From Desulfurellaceae bacterium (lineage in GTDB: Bacteria; Desulfobacterota; Binatia; Bin18): a stretch of DNA of 47,598 bases. The notes below the pieces were generated by a model. The model worked only from the letters and a program-made list of their open reading frames with translations. It was not told the origin of the DNA and searched no databases. This document shows, in pieces, positions 1-7,928 of the stretch (the stretch's first letter is position 1; the number at the start of each line of letters is the position of its first letter). A program made the position numbers and the translations under genes. The stretch spans positions 1 to 47,598 of the forward strand of contig JAGWBB010000051.1 of NCBI GenBank assembly GCA_021296095.1, read 5' to 3'.

Positions 1-74
1 TTTGGCTACCGCGAACAGTATAGCTCATCAGGGTAGGCAATTCTCACGGCTTCTCCCTAACTGATGACACGCCC
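1..74. mobile_element. Possible end of an insertion sequence interrupting cas7
   Basis: On the minus strand, cas7 coding sequence runs to a CTAG at 74-77 and then changes to GGGCGTGTCATCAG, followed by in-frame stops. That motif resembles the terminal inverted repeats of some IS5/IS630-like elements, which insert at TA or CTAG targets. I recall the resemblance from the family and have not compared it with a database. Only 74 bases are in the window, so no transposase or second end can be seen. Chance divergence of a decaying cas7 is the alternative. Confidence 0.35.
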
Positions 75-365
75 TAGGAGATCGTCATCAATATGGGTAT
101 TTCCGCCCTTCTTTTTCCATCCTTCAAATTGATGGTCTTGCCATGTGTTTGTCCGTGTATCTTCGTCCCAGCGTCTGTTCGTCTCTTCGACATCCGCCAA
201 GCGGCGACGAAGGGCGAAGCGCACAGCTTCAGCGCTCACCGTCGTATGGACCTGTCCTTGCCACAGCAGCTTCTGAAGAGTGGTGATGTTTCCATCGCTT
301 TCTCCACGGTTGTTCGCGGCGGTTCCGTGATGGGTGATAATAGCGGCAAAAAGATGTTGACTCAT
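57..365 (-). pseudogene. cas7: Cas7 (DevR/Csa2 family), truncated N-terminal fragment
   Basis: This is the backbone subunit of a type I CRISPR interference complex, reduced to its start. Residues 1-34 carry the strongly conserved Cas7/DevR opening (SQHLFAAIITHHGTAANNRG, then DGNITTLQKLL), and HTTVSAEAVRFALR follows. The conserved IDDDLLG near residue 92-98 is the last recognisable part, and a stop comes four codons later. Intact members of the family are around 300 residues, so about two thirds is missing. The start overlaps the end of the cas8a1 C-terminal frame and has its own GGAGG 6 bases upstream of ATG, the usual coupling in this operon. The fragment cannot form a normal RAMP fold, so crRNA surveillance should be lost unless another cas7 exists. 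The break coincides with a possible IS end at 1-74. Confidence 0.75.
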
Positions 366-366
366 A

Positions 367-786
367 TTATTCCTCCACTTCGTCTGTTTCAGTCTCAGTC
401 AGATCAATGTTTTCCTGTTCTTTTCCTTGGTAACTCGCAAGAGCAATTAAGGCTAAATCGCGCGTCAGTTGCCATTTTGTATTGCTCAACAGCGGCAAGA
501 TATGCGGCCAAGATTCCCGTAACACGCTATTGGAACCCGCCCTGCTCCACAGGTCGGCAAGTGCGTGCCTGAGGGCATCGGCAGTCTTCGCGCCGACAAA
601 AGCAAGGCGTTGGCGCTCATACTCGCGAGTCATACGGTTCTTCATTGCAGCTTGCTTCCCTGCATTCTCGGCTGCAATGCGTCCGTACCGACATCGCATA
701 GCCTCATGTACAGCCCGGACGATTACTTCTTCTCCGGGGTGGTCCCAGTGAATTTCTTCGGTCATTGTATGTAGAAGCGGTCTCAA
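367..786 (-). CDS. cas8a1: Cas8a1/Csx13 C-terminal domain (frameshifted from the N-terminal part)
   Basis: The translated frame holds the C-terminal domain of the MYXAN-type large subunit: an HEAMRCRYG segment, KNRMTREYERQRLAF, a DLWSRAGSNSVL helix, and the closing LPLLSNTKWQLTRDLALIALASY typical of Csx13 C-termini. The frame opens at about 818 after a TGA. The TTG at 786 is only a formal start with no good ribosome binding site, so this is best read as the 3' part of the gene that begins at 1942. It lies one frame away from the upstream part and overlaps it by 83 bases. It ends two bases before the cas7 ATG. The two domains are reported as separate genes in some genomes, so a natural split cannot be excluded, but the missing start signal argues for a frameshift. 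Confidence 0.7.
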   Translation of the reverse strand: MRPLLHTMTEEIHWDHPGEEVIVRAVHEAMRCRYGRIAAENAGKQAAMKNRMTREYERQRLAFVGAKTADALRHALADLWSRAGSNSVLRESWPHILPLLSNTKWQLTRDLALIALASYQGKEQENIDLTETETDEVEE

Positions 787-1942
787 AAACCTGTCTGATA
801 AGGTAGAATGGGGGTAAGGTCAAGGACAAGGAGAGGCTGATGGCCGGCCGCGACCAAGGGCGCCCCAAGGCAAGGTTTTCGGCAATAAACGGCCGAGCGT
901 AGCTTTTGGGCCAGAAATACTCGCCTTTCTTGGTTTGCCGCGGCGAAGGGGGCGCGAGAACGGCCATAGCAATCTCGAACTGGTCAAGCGCGATATCCGT
1001 TGCGTCAACGCTTACCTCCGTTACCGCAGAAGGAGGTTGTAGGCGTGAGTTCCAGTCATTTGGGCAACACCAGACACAACGGAGGGCAGAGAGTGTTTCA
1101 AGGTCAAGGAGATTTCTGCTGCGCAATCGAAGTTCCGCTTGAAGGGCGGCATCAGCCACGTTGGAGATTTGGCAGTCCCGCGCGTTCCTGGGGATAATAG
1201 TCGGCAAAAAATACTCTACTTCTAAGAGCGTGTTCAGGTCGGGAATCAGCAGAGCCGCACCGGGTTTGAACCTCCGGGTTCCTCGATCATTGACCTTTTT
1301 CCCTCCAGCCTTCAAAGCCATTGTTCCGACAGGGGCAAACAGCAGTGGAAGGACAAGCTCTGCGCTCTGTGTCACCTGACTTGCAGAATGGGCAGCGTGT
1401 CGCTGAATTGCCCCTGGAAAGAGTGCGCTCGTCAGCCCAATCGGTTCTGTCAGACTGTCAACAATAAGCGCACTTCCATCCTTCCCCTTACCACGTCCTT
1501 GGGTATTCTGATGCTTGTACCACGATAGCGGCAAATACCGGTATGAGACGGGCTTATCGTCAATTTCGTAGGTGCTTTCTATTGCGGTCTCACTCCCCCT
1601 TGAGGTGGGTCCGTGGTCATAGAAGCTTAATAGCAGCCCTTCGTGTAAAGCCGCCCGTACTTCAAGCGGTAGAGAGAGTTCTCCATACTGCCCTGGTAGA
1701 TAGATAAGCCCCTCTTGAATCTGAAAGGCACAGTTGAACAGCCGATCAAAGAATGGCTTAGCTCCTGCTTCTTCCCAACTGAGAGTCACCGAGCGTTCAT
1801 CAATGGTCCATCGCCCAGGCGGGCGCTCCTCATCTGGAAGGCTTTTTTCGATCCAGCGTAGAGTACTGACCAGTCCTCCCAGCCCCGCTCTGTGAAGAGG
1901 GGTCATTCCTGGCGCGAAAAGATCACATGTCAACGATTCCAT
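704..1942 (-). CDS. cas8a1: Cas8a1/Csx13 N-terminal part, type I-MYXAN large subunit
   Basis: This is the large subunit of the Cascade-like complex in the Myxococcus dev-type system (DevT homologue). The start MESLTCDLFAPGMTPLHRAG is the family signature. A ribosome binding site AGAGGAG lies four bases upstream of the ATG, and the start overlaps the end of the cas6::cas3 gene by 13 bases. Similarity to the family persists to YFWPKSYARPFIAENLALG near residues 330-350. The last about 60 residues (from around SLSLTLPPFY) look like out-of-frame translation. The true continuation is in another frame at 367-786. A +1 change between about 784 and 840 would rejoin the two into one protein of about 515 residues, near the normal length. 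It is either a decayed gene or a sequencing error. Confidence 0.75.
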   Translation of the reverse strand: MESLTCDLFAPGMTPLHRAGLGGLVSTLRWIEKSLPDEERPPGRWTIDERSVTLSWEEAGAKPFFDRLFNCAFQIQEGLIYLPGQYGELSLPLEVRAALHEGLLLSFYDHGPTSRGSETAIESTYEIDDKPVSYRYLPLSWYKHQNTQGRGKGKDGSALIVDSLTEPIGLTSALFPGAIQRHAAHSASQVTQSAELVLPLLFAPVGTMALKAGGKKVNDRGTRRFKPGAALLIPDLNTLLEVEYFLPTIIPRNARDCQISNVADAALQAELRLRSRNLLDLETLSALRCVWCCPNDWNSRLQPPSAVTEVSVDATDIALDQFEIAMAVLAPPSPRQTKKGEYFWPKSYARPFIAENLALGRPWSRPAISLSLSLTLPPFYLIRQVFETASTYNDRRNSLGPPRRRSNRPGCT

Positions 1943-3681
1943 CTGGCTCCTCTTTCCGGGTGGTAGTTAATACATTCAGGAGGCGGCACCTTGGCGAACG
2001 CCACTTGAGACCATCTCTTCCAGTCAAGCCAATTCGGTTCTGTCATCGGAATGCGGACCCGGACGGGATCCATTTCCCCGCGTTCTACTGCGAGCGCGTC
2101 TCCCTGGAGCAGGACGGTCAGCCCTGGCGTAGATTCTCTGAGATGACGTGGAGTTGTTTCAAATCCGCCGTCTATCCAGGCGCTTTCCAAGGGTTTTTGC
2201 CGCCCCCCCTCATCCAGTCCACTCCACGTCTGAGCGAGATCGCTTTGAGAGATGGCCCCCATTCCGAGGCGTTCCAGCCATAGACGAGAGGCGGCAAAGG
2301 GGTCCGGTTCGTCTTGGCTTTTATACGGGGCGGGGGTGTCGGGTTCGATGATGAGAAAAGGCTTCGGAGCCTGCGGATTCTTTGGCGTTGAGCGTCGATT
2401 GAGACGGCCTAAGCGCTGTATGAGCGCTGGAACCGGGGCTAAATCCGTCACCAGCAGATCAGCCGAAAGGTCCAGACTCATCTCTGCCACTTGCGTGGCG
2501 ATGGCAAGCACCGGTCCGTCTTGGCGAAAGGCAGAAATAATCCGGCCATGCTGCCGGACGCGGTCTTCGTATCGAAAACGGCTATGGTACACGAGTGGTT
2601 GAAAACCCCGTCCAGAAGCCTCATCGGCAAGGCTGAGCGCACGCCCTACCGTATTCGCGACCCACAAGATTTTCTCGCTGTCTCTGAAGCGCTGCTCTAC
2701 GATACCCCACGGGTCGTCAGTGGCGAGTCTTTGGTAGCGAGGGAGTATTTCCAGGTCTGTCGGACCAGAAACGGTTTCCAAAGATTCACCGATTGAGGAG
2801 AGCGCATCCTTGAGGGCGTTAAGCCGCGATTGTGGCAGGCTTGCTGTCATCAGCAGACATGGCACGCCGCGACAGTTCAAGAGGAAACGGAATAGGCTGG
2901 AGAATAAGCGCTCATCATAGGCATGGATTTCGTCAAAAACGAACGCTGCATTGACGAACGCCGGCCAGGCATACAGCCCCCTGCGTTGGTTCTGTGTCAA
3001 GCCGAGTACGGTGTCTACCGTGCAACTGGTAATAGAGGTAGACCATGCCTCAAGAGCGGCAAGAGGATTGACCTGCTCTCCTTCGTCATCGACTCCAAGT
3101 AACTCCAAGTCCACAGCAGCTCGGCTGTGAACGAGTTGAGTGTTCAATGTTGGGTCAATCAAATAGTCACGAAAACCTTCGGTGGCTGTTCCTGTTGTCG
3201 GGTATGAAAAGAAGAGACGTTTTCCAGGAGCCCTTTGGGATGCCCAGACATACGCCCCGAGTGTCTTTCCGCTACCACACCCGGCTTGAGCAAGGACAAC
3301 CCGTGTCGTTGTCTTTCCGAGTGCTTCTTGGAGAAAGCCCTTGATCGTGACCAGCCGGGCGCGGAGACGAGCGACCGGACGCAGAGCACGGACTTCCGGT
3401 ACCCCGACGCTGAGCGGGTGTTCGTCTACCTCTACCCTTTTCCCGGCCAGCTTCAGATATGCCTGAATCTGTTGGTCTGGAAGACGTAGAATCAGGCGCG
3501 AGAAATCCGCCAAGTGCAGCGCGCCGTTGCCGCTATACATGCCCCGAATGGGCTGCACGCCGATGTCTTTTGCCGTGTGAATGTCCGGCAGAATCCGGCT
3601 CAGCGCGGCGTATAAGGCATAGCCGTGGTCAACCGGAACGACCGATCCAGTCAGGCGAAATGCCAAATCAATCGAATCCAT
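1930..3681 (-). CDS. Cas6-Cas3 in-frame chimera (Cas6 N-half plus Cas3 helicase, no HD domain)
   Basis: Residues 1-116 match the first RAMP half of MYXAN-type Cas6, the crRNA-processing endonuclease (start DSIDLAFRLTG, then VDHGYALYAALSRILP, GVQPIRGMYSG and LRARLVTIKGF). From residue 117 the protein is Cas3 helicase: Walker A GCGSGKT (134-140), motif II DEIH (250-253), motif III TAS (about 279-281), and QRLGRLNRR near 422-430. The second Cas6 half with its glycine-rich loop is missing. The Cas3 HD nuclease domain is also missing, although both belong to the normal genes. The ATG at 3681 has AGGAAAG upstream. The reading frame is intact for 583 residues, so it could be expressed. A deletion between adjacent cas6 and cas3 is the simplest origin. 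Crossing the junction with reads would test an assembly error. Confidence 0.8.
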   Translation of the reverse strand: MDSIDLAFRLTGSVVPVDHGYALYAALSRILPDIHTAKDIGVQPIRGMYSGNGALHLADFSRLILRLPDQQIQAYLKLAGKRVEVDEHPLSVGVPEVRALRPVARLRARLVTIKGFLQEALGKTTTRVVLAQAGCGSGKTLGAYVWASQRAPGKRLFFSYPTTGTATEGFRDYLIDPTLNTQLVHSRAAVDLELLGVDDEGEQVNPLAALEAWSTSITSCTVDTVLGLTQNQRRGLYAWPAFVNAAFVFDEIHAYDERLFSSLFRFLLNCRGVPCLLMTASLPQSRLNALKDALSSIGESLETVSGPTDLEILPRYQRLATDDPWGIVEQRFRDSEKILWVANTVGRALSLADEASGRGFQPLVYHSRFRYEDRVRQHGRIISAFRQDGPVLAIATQVAEMSLDLSADLLVTDLAPVPALIQRLGRLNRRSTPKNPQAPKPFLIIEPDTPAPYKSQDEPDPFAASRLWLERLGMGAISQSDLAQTWSGLDEGGRQKPLESAWIDGGFETTPRHLRESTPGLTVLLQGDALAVERGEMDPVRVRIPMTEPNWLDWKRWSQVAFAKVPPPECINYHPERGARWNR

Positions 3682-3772
3682 ATACTGCTTTCCTTTCCCC
3701 CTCACCCCAGCCCTCTTCCAAGGGAGAGCGAACATAACGGGCATGCTTAGCAGACAGGTGTGACATCCGGGG

Positions 3773-4756
3773 TCACTCGTGCTCAGAAATTTTTCGGGCT
3801 TCTTCCCGAACTTGGTCCCTGAACGACGCCGGGCTGACGACCTGCACCCCGCTGCCAAAGTGCAACACCCAACCGACCAGCTCACGGGTATCCGCAGCGC
3901 GCAGCGACATACGCAGACGGCCATCCTTTTCGAGCGTGGTCTTCTGGCTGGGATGCCACTGGCGGTCTTTGACCCAGGCCGTGGTGGGTTTGTCGAACAA
4001 TAGCTCGATCTCAATCGGCTTGCCGCGCATGACGACCAGGGCGTCTCTGACATAGGCGTCCAGATCGAAATCGAGCGGCATCTGACACGGGCGGTTGGTC
4101 AGCGTCAAGGACCGAATCCGGTCCACTGCAAATATGCGCACATCTTGGCGCAGGTGACAGTGACCGATCAGATACAGCCCGCCGTCTATGTACCGCAGGT
4201 GGTAGGGATCAACCTCGCGGCGGCTGGTCCGGTCGCGCGAGGCCGTGTAGTAGCGCATCTGCACGGTGCGGGTCTGGGCAATAGCCTGGGACAGCTGGTC
4301 TATGGTCTGCCGGTGCTGACTGTAGCGCTTGTGGGCGCCCACACCGACCGAAAAATGGCCGCGTAGCTGTTCGATATAGCGTGTCCCCTCAGCCGGCAAC
4401 GCGGCCGCAGCCTTGTTCAAAGCCGAGTCGAGCGACGCCTTGAGTTCGGTTCCGTCCAGAGGCTTGAGCAAGTCCCGGCTGAAGACCAGGGCCATGAGTT
4501 CGGTTGGCGAGAGGGTCAACGGCAGGGCCTGACGATAGCCGTCCATCAGACGCCAGCGCGTCCGACCGTTGCCGCGCTCCGCTATCAGAGGAATATGGGC
4601 GGCCTCCAGGGCTTCGAGGTCGCGCCGAATCGTCCGGGGATGGCGCGACAAGTCTTCTGGCAGAGACGCGGCCAACTCTTGGAGGGTCGCTCCTCGGGAG
4701 TGCTCCAGCTTCTGCAACAGCAACCACTGACGGGTGACCTGATCGTTACGCGGCAC
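3773..4756 (-). CDS. WYL-domain transcriptional regulator (DeoR-type HTH)
   Basis: This is a ligand-sensing DNA-binding protein. An N-terminal winged helix (residues about 5-60, with RHPRTIRRDLEALE as recognition region) is followed by a WYL domain. In that domain the core reads VQMRYYTASRDRTSRREVDPYHLRYIDGGLYLIGHC, given here as YYTAS, VDPYHLRYIDGGLYLIGHC. A WCX-type C-terminal extension follows. I chose GTG at 4756 because GAGGGAG sits six bases upstream; a TTG at 4777 is the in-frame alternative. WYL proteins are frequent next to CRISPR-Cas loci and phage-defence islands, where they act as repressors or activators. This gene directly precedes the cas genes on the same strand with a 91-base gap. 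Its base composition is like the chromosome to its right rather than the cas genes to its left. Confidence 0.85.
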   Translation of the reverse strand: MPRNDQVTRQWLLLQKLEHSRGATLQELAASLPEDLSRHPRTIRRDLEALEAAHIPLIAERGNGRTRWRLMDGYRQALPLTLSPTELMALVFSRDLLKPLDGTELKASLDSALNKAAAALPAEGTRYIEQLRGHFSVGVGAHKRYSQHRQTIDQLSQAIAQTRTVQMRYYTASRDRTSRREVDPYHLRYIDGGLYLIGHCHLRQDVRIFAVDRIRSLTLTNRPCQMPLDFDLDAYVRDALVVMRGKPIEIELLFDKPTTAWVKDRQWHPSQKTTLEKDGRLRMSLRAADTRELVGWVLHFGSGVQVVSPASFRDQVREEARKISEHE

Positions 4757-4839
4757 CTTCTTCTCCCTCAGTCTCAACAGGGGATGTCAGAGAACGATTT
4801 TCTCTGAAGGCCATAAATTTTCTGAGAAGCTGCCCCCGT

Positions 4840-6420
4840 CTACCCCCCCAGCTTGCGCCTGAGCAGCCGCCACAGTGCCCACACTTCTTCGACCTTGAAC
4901 ACAAAGCCCAGCATGAGGTACAGCCCGCTCCCGGCTGCGACGATGGCGGCCAGCTGCGTGAGGTAGAGCGGCGTCATCAGCGAGCCCGGCACGTCGGCCA
5001 GCGGCTGACTCAAGCCAAACACACACCCGCCCAGGGCTGCGGCCAGCAGGAAATGGGTGGCGAACTGACGGGCCAGCAGCGCTTCGTTCAGCGGCCCGCG
5101 ACGGCGACGGAAAATGGCGTACAGGATCAGCGTGTTCAGGCCCGAGGCGAGCGAGATCATCAACGCAATGCCCCAGTGACCCCACACCTGCATCAGCAGC
5201 CAGCCACCAAGCGCGTTGAGGCCGACCGAGACCAGACCGACCACGGCCGGAGTACGGGTATCCTTAGTCGCGTTGAACAGCCGGACCATGACCTGACTGC
5301 TGCCGTAGGCCACGATCCCGACGCCGTAGGCCATCAGCGCCTGGCTGGTCAGCACGACATCCTCGGGCGTGAACTGACCCCGCTGGTACAGCAGACGCGT
5401 GATCGGCATGGCCAGGCCGACCACAAGAGCCGTGGCCGGCAGGCCGACCGCAAACAGCAGGGACAGACCCGCGGCGGCCTTGTCCTTGAACTCCCGCTCG
5501 GCCCCGTCGGCCTGATGGGCGGCGGACAGGTCGGTCAGCAGCACGGTATACACCGGGACGGCGAACAGACTCACCGGCAGCAGGAAGATGCGGAAGGCAT
5601 AGGCCAGGGCCGAGATGCTGCCCTCGGCCAGAGTCGAGGCCAGTGCGCGGGCAACAAAGGCGTTGATCGGCACCACCGCAGTCGCAATGAACGCGCCCAG
5701 CACCAGTCCGCCCATCTCGCGCAGGGCCGGATGACGAAAGGCGAAGCTGGGTCGGTAGCGAATCCCGGCTCGGGCCAGAGCCGGGATCTGTACCAGCAGT
5801 TGGACCAGGCTGCCGGCCACCACCCCGATGGCCAGGCTGCGAATGCCGTAGGCCCCGGCCAAGCTCAGGGCACACGCGATCATCACCAGATTGAAGAATA
5901 CCCCGGCATACTCGGGCATGGCGTAGTGGTCCAGGCTGTTCAGCGTGCCCTTGATCACAGCCAGCAGACAGTGCACGACCAGCATCGGCAGCATCAGACG
6001 GAACAGGAAGACCGCCAGGTCGTGATCGTCTCCGCCCAGGCCGGGAGCGGCGACGGTCAGAATGGCCGGGGCGGCCACATAACACACCCCGGCCAGCACC
6101 AGGGCGATGCCAAAGGCGGCGTCCAGGGACAGGCTGAAGACCCGGTTCAGCTCGGCCGCACGGTTTCGGTAGCGGGTAATGACCGGCACAAAGAAATTGC
6201 TCAGCACGCCGCTGAAAAACAGGGTCTGGATCATTTCCGGCACGTTATAGGCAACCAGAAAGGCGTCGGTCAGCCGTGAGGCGCCGAACAGGGCAGCCTG
6301 GACAGCCTCACGCACAAAACCCAGCGGCCGGCTCAGCAGGGTGGCGATGACGATCGGGCGGCCCTTGCGGACCAGACCGGAACGGGACGACGGGGGAACA
6401 GGTGAGGCGGGGGGCGACAC
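4840..6420 (-). CDS. murJ: MurJ/MviN lipid II flippase
   Basis: This polytopic inner-membrane protein moves lipid II across the membrane for peptidoglycan synthesis. At 526 residues it has the usual length, and it shows about 14 hydrophobic segments. N-terminal family motifs are seen: LSRPLGFVREAVQAALFGAS followed by TDAFLVAYNVPEMIQTLF and GVLSNFFVPV. The start is GTG at 6420 without a convincing ribosome binding site; an internal start near the first membrane segment is possible. The gene stands alone on the minus strand between the CRISPR regulator and the oxidoreductase block, behind a repeat-rich spacer. Confidence 0.95.
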   Translation of the reverse strand: MSPPASPVPPSSRSGLVRKGRPIVIATLLSRPLGFVREAVQAALFGASRLTDAFLVAYNVPEMIQTLFFSGVLSNFFVPVITRYRNRAAELNRVFSLSLDAAFGIALVLAGVCYVAAPAILTVAAPGLGGDDHDLAVFLFRLMLPMLVVHCLLAVIKGTLNSLDHYAMPEYAGVFFNLVMIACALSLAGAYGIRSLAIGVVAGSLVQLLVQIPALARAGIRYRPSFAFRHPALREMGGLVLGAFIATAVVPINAFVARALASTLAEGSISALAYAFRIFLLPVSLFAVPVYTVLLTDLSAAHQADGAEREFKDKAAAGLSLLFAVGLPATALVVGLAMPITRLLYQRGQFTPEDVVLTSQALMAYGVGIVAYGSSQVMVRLFNATKDTRTPAVVGLVSVGLNALGGWLLMQVWGHWGIALMISLASGLNTLILYAIFRRRRGPLNEALLARQFATHFLLAAALGGCVFGLSQPLADVPGSLMTPLYLTQLAAIVAAGSGLYLMLGFVFKVEEVWALWRLLRRKLGG

Positions 6421-6470
6421 GCCGGCACTGTAGCAAGGAAGCGCGGCAAGATCAGCCAGACCTCAGCGGT

Positions 6471-6495
6471 AGGGGCGGGTTTGAAACCCGCCCCT
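6471..6495. repeat. 25-bp near-perfect palindrome, copy 1
   Basis: Arms AGGGGCGGGTTT and AAACCCGCCCCT surround a single central base. A second copy lies at 34787-34811 and differs only at the centre. Both copies are intergenic. It looks like a dispersed REP-type element; no transposase is linked to it. Confidence 0.7.
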
Positions 6496-6518
6496 GCGAG
6501 ACTCCTCGCCCCCTCCAG

Positions 6519-6597
6519 AAATCCCCCTGCGCTCCGCGCCCTTCGGCGGGCTCAGGACAGGCTTCCCCCTTTGTCAGAGGGGGATTGAGGGGGATTT
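6519..6597. repeat. 79-bp mosaic palindromic element
   Basis: The element begins AAATCCCCCT and ends AGGGGGATTT on the same strand, so its ends are inverted. A second nested inverted pair, TTCCCCCTTT with AGAGGGGGA, lies inside. It sits upstream of murJ with the 25-bp palindrome, filling the murJ-side spacer. Such C-rich/G-rich mosaics are common as dispersed intergenic repeats. Confidence 0.55.
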
Positions 6598-6663
6598 GTC
6601 CGGCGCGGATGCCTCGGTCACCAGCTATACGGGCCAAACGGTTTCAAACCGAGGCAGCCCGCC

Positions 6664-6894
6664 TCAGACCCGGATCGGCGGCGCGCTGTAACAGCTCCTG
6701 CCGGCCTGACACCAGGCGGCGTGGACGGCGGTTCCGTCGGGTCCGCAGTTATCCAAAGCCCGCACACACCAGAAACGGGTCGTCTCGTCGTACTCGGTTG
6801 GCCCCAGCCGAAAGGCGCTCTGCATGCGCAGAAAGCGGCACGGCGGGCCGGGAGTCCGAATCGGGTTGGGCTGAAAGGGTGCGTGTTTGGTCAT
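6664..6894 (-). CDS. Small cysteine-containing hypothetical protein
   Basis: This is a protein of 76 residues, MTKHAPFQPNPIRTPGPPCR..., with five cysteines spaced in PPCRF, FWCVRALDNCGPDG and AAWCQAGRSC. There is no signal peptide or membrane segment. Its ATG overlaps the stop of the FAD-subunit gene by four bases (ATGA), which indicates translational coupling. It closes an apparent operon of ligase and aldehyde oxidoreductase genes, where one might expect an XdhC/PaoD-type molybdenum cofactor chaperone, but it has no resemblance to that family. I do not recognise the family. A metal- or cluster-binding accessory role is only a guess from the Cys pattern and position. Confidence 0.6.
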   Translation of the reverse strand: MTKHAPFQPNPIRTPGPPCRFLRMQSAFRLGPTEYDETTRFWCVRALDNCGPDGTAVHAAWCQAGRSCYSAPPIRV

Positions 6895-7907
6895 ACGACC
6901 ATCACCTCGTCCTCGGCCGGCAGCTGGCCGGCCGCCTTAAGGACGGCCCGCCGCACCAGCTCGGCCAACAGAGTCACTTTGTGTTCGTTGTGGGCCAGCG
7001 GCGTCGCTCCCCGGGTGGCGGCCTGCCCAGCCTGCCGCGCCAGCTCGGCATCAACCGTCCGGCCTTCCAGAATGTGTTCGGCAGCCTGAGCCCGAAACGG
7101 AACGGGCGCGACCGAACCGAGCACAATCCGGGCGGCCTTCACCAGCTCGGCCTCCCTGTGTAAGACCACTGCAACCTCAACCAGCGGCCAGTCAAACGAC
7201 CATTTGTGCTTGAAGTTCAGGTACGCGCTGGCGTCCGCCTCACGTGGCCGGGGAAGCGTCACTGCGGTCAGGAACTCGGTCGGTCGCAGGACGTTTTCCC
7301 GCTGCACGTCGCGCTCGGGAGCAACAAAAAACCGGGCCAGCGGAAGACTCCGTTGCGCCCCGGTCTGGTCTACCATCTCCACTCCGGCATCGTAGGCCAG
7401 CAGGGGCACGGCTGCGGCCGAGGGGTGGGTGCTGGTACACGTGTAGTTGGCAAAAATGGCGTGGTCACGGTGCTCGCCGAGCTGGGCAAAACAGGTCGAG
7501 CCGCCCTTTTTGCGGCACGGATAGGCCTCCTGACGAAAATACCAGCAGCGGGGTCGCTGACACAGGTTGCCGCCCAGGGTGGCCATATTCCTGATCTGCG
7601 GCGTTGCCGCGCTGGCCAGGGCTTGGCCCAGGGCCGGCCAGTGGTGCTGCACCTCGGCGTGCTGGGCGAGCTGGGCCAGGGTCGTCAGCGCGCCGAGCCG
7701 CAGCGCCCCGGTCTGAGGCTCGACCGCGATCCCGCTCCAGTCCGCCACCCGGCTGATGTCGATGACCACGGCCGGCGTCACAATACGCTCCTTCATCAGA
7801 TCCAGCAGATCGACGCCGCCAGCCTTGACCACCGCCTGCGGGTGGCGGGCCAGGGCGGCCAGGGCGGCGGCCGGGGTCTCGGCCTGGATGTAGGCAAAAC
7901 GGTCCAT
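6891..7907 (-). CDS. paoB: FAD-binding subunit of PaoABC-like aldehyde oxidoreductase
   Basis: This is the medium subunit of a xanthine dehydrogenase-family enzyme, carrying FAD and passing electrons from the Fe-S subunit. The FAD pyrophosphate-binding segment VVKAGGVDLLDLMKE is near residue 30, and NMATLGGNLCQ follows near 120. Directly after this comes a Cys-containing insert (CQRPRCWYF, then YPCRKKGGSTC) like the [4Fe-4S] loop of E. coli PaoB. It is absent from most FAD subunits. The CO_deh_flav_C-type domain fills the C-terminus. ATG at 7907 is chosen because GGAGGA lies seven bases upstream; the ATG at 7913 abuts that site. Gene order is paoA, paoC, paoB instead of A-B-C. Confidence 0.85.
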   Translation of the reverse strand: MDRFAYIQAETPAAALAALARHPQAVVKAGGVDLLDLMKERIVTPAVVIDISRVADWSGIAVEPQTGALRLGALTTLAQLAQHAEVQHHWPALGQALASAATPQIRNMATLGGNLCQRPRCWYFRQEAYPCRKKGGSTCFAQLGEHRDHAIFANYTCTSTHPSAAAVPLLAYDAGVEMVDQTGAQRSLPLARFFVAPERDVQRENVLRPTEFLTAVTLPRPREADASAYLNFKHKWSFDWPLVEVAVVLHREAELVKAARIVLGSVAPVPFRAQAAEHILEGRTVDAELARQAGQAATRGATPLAHNEHKVTLLAELVRRAVLKAAGQLPAEDEVMVV

Positions 7908-7928
7908 GCTCATTCCTCCATGGTCCGC

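Noticed and set aside
1-4780. CRISPR repeat array next to the cas genes
   Set aside because: I looked for regularly spaced direct repeats and saw none in the window; an array may lie beyond the left edge.
5053-6279. Long plus-strand open frame opposite murJ
   Set aside because: It is a GC-driven antisense frame, rich in Gln, His, Arg and Gly, without a domain; murJ on the other strand is unmistakable.
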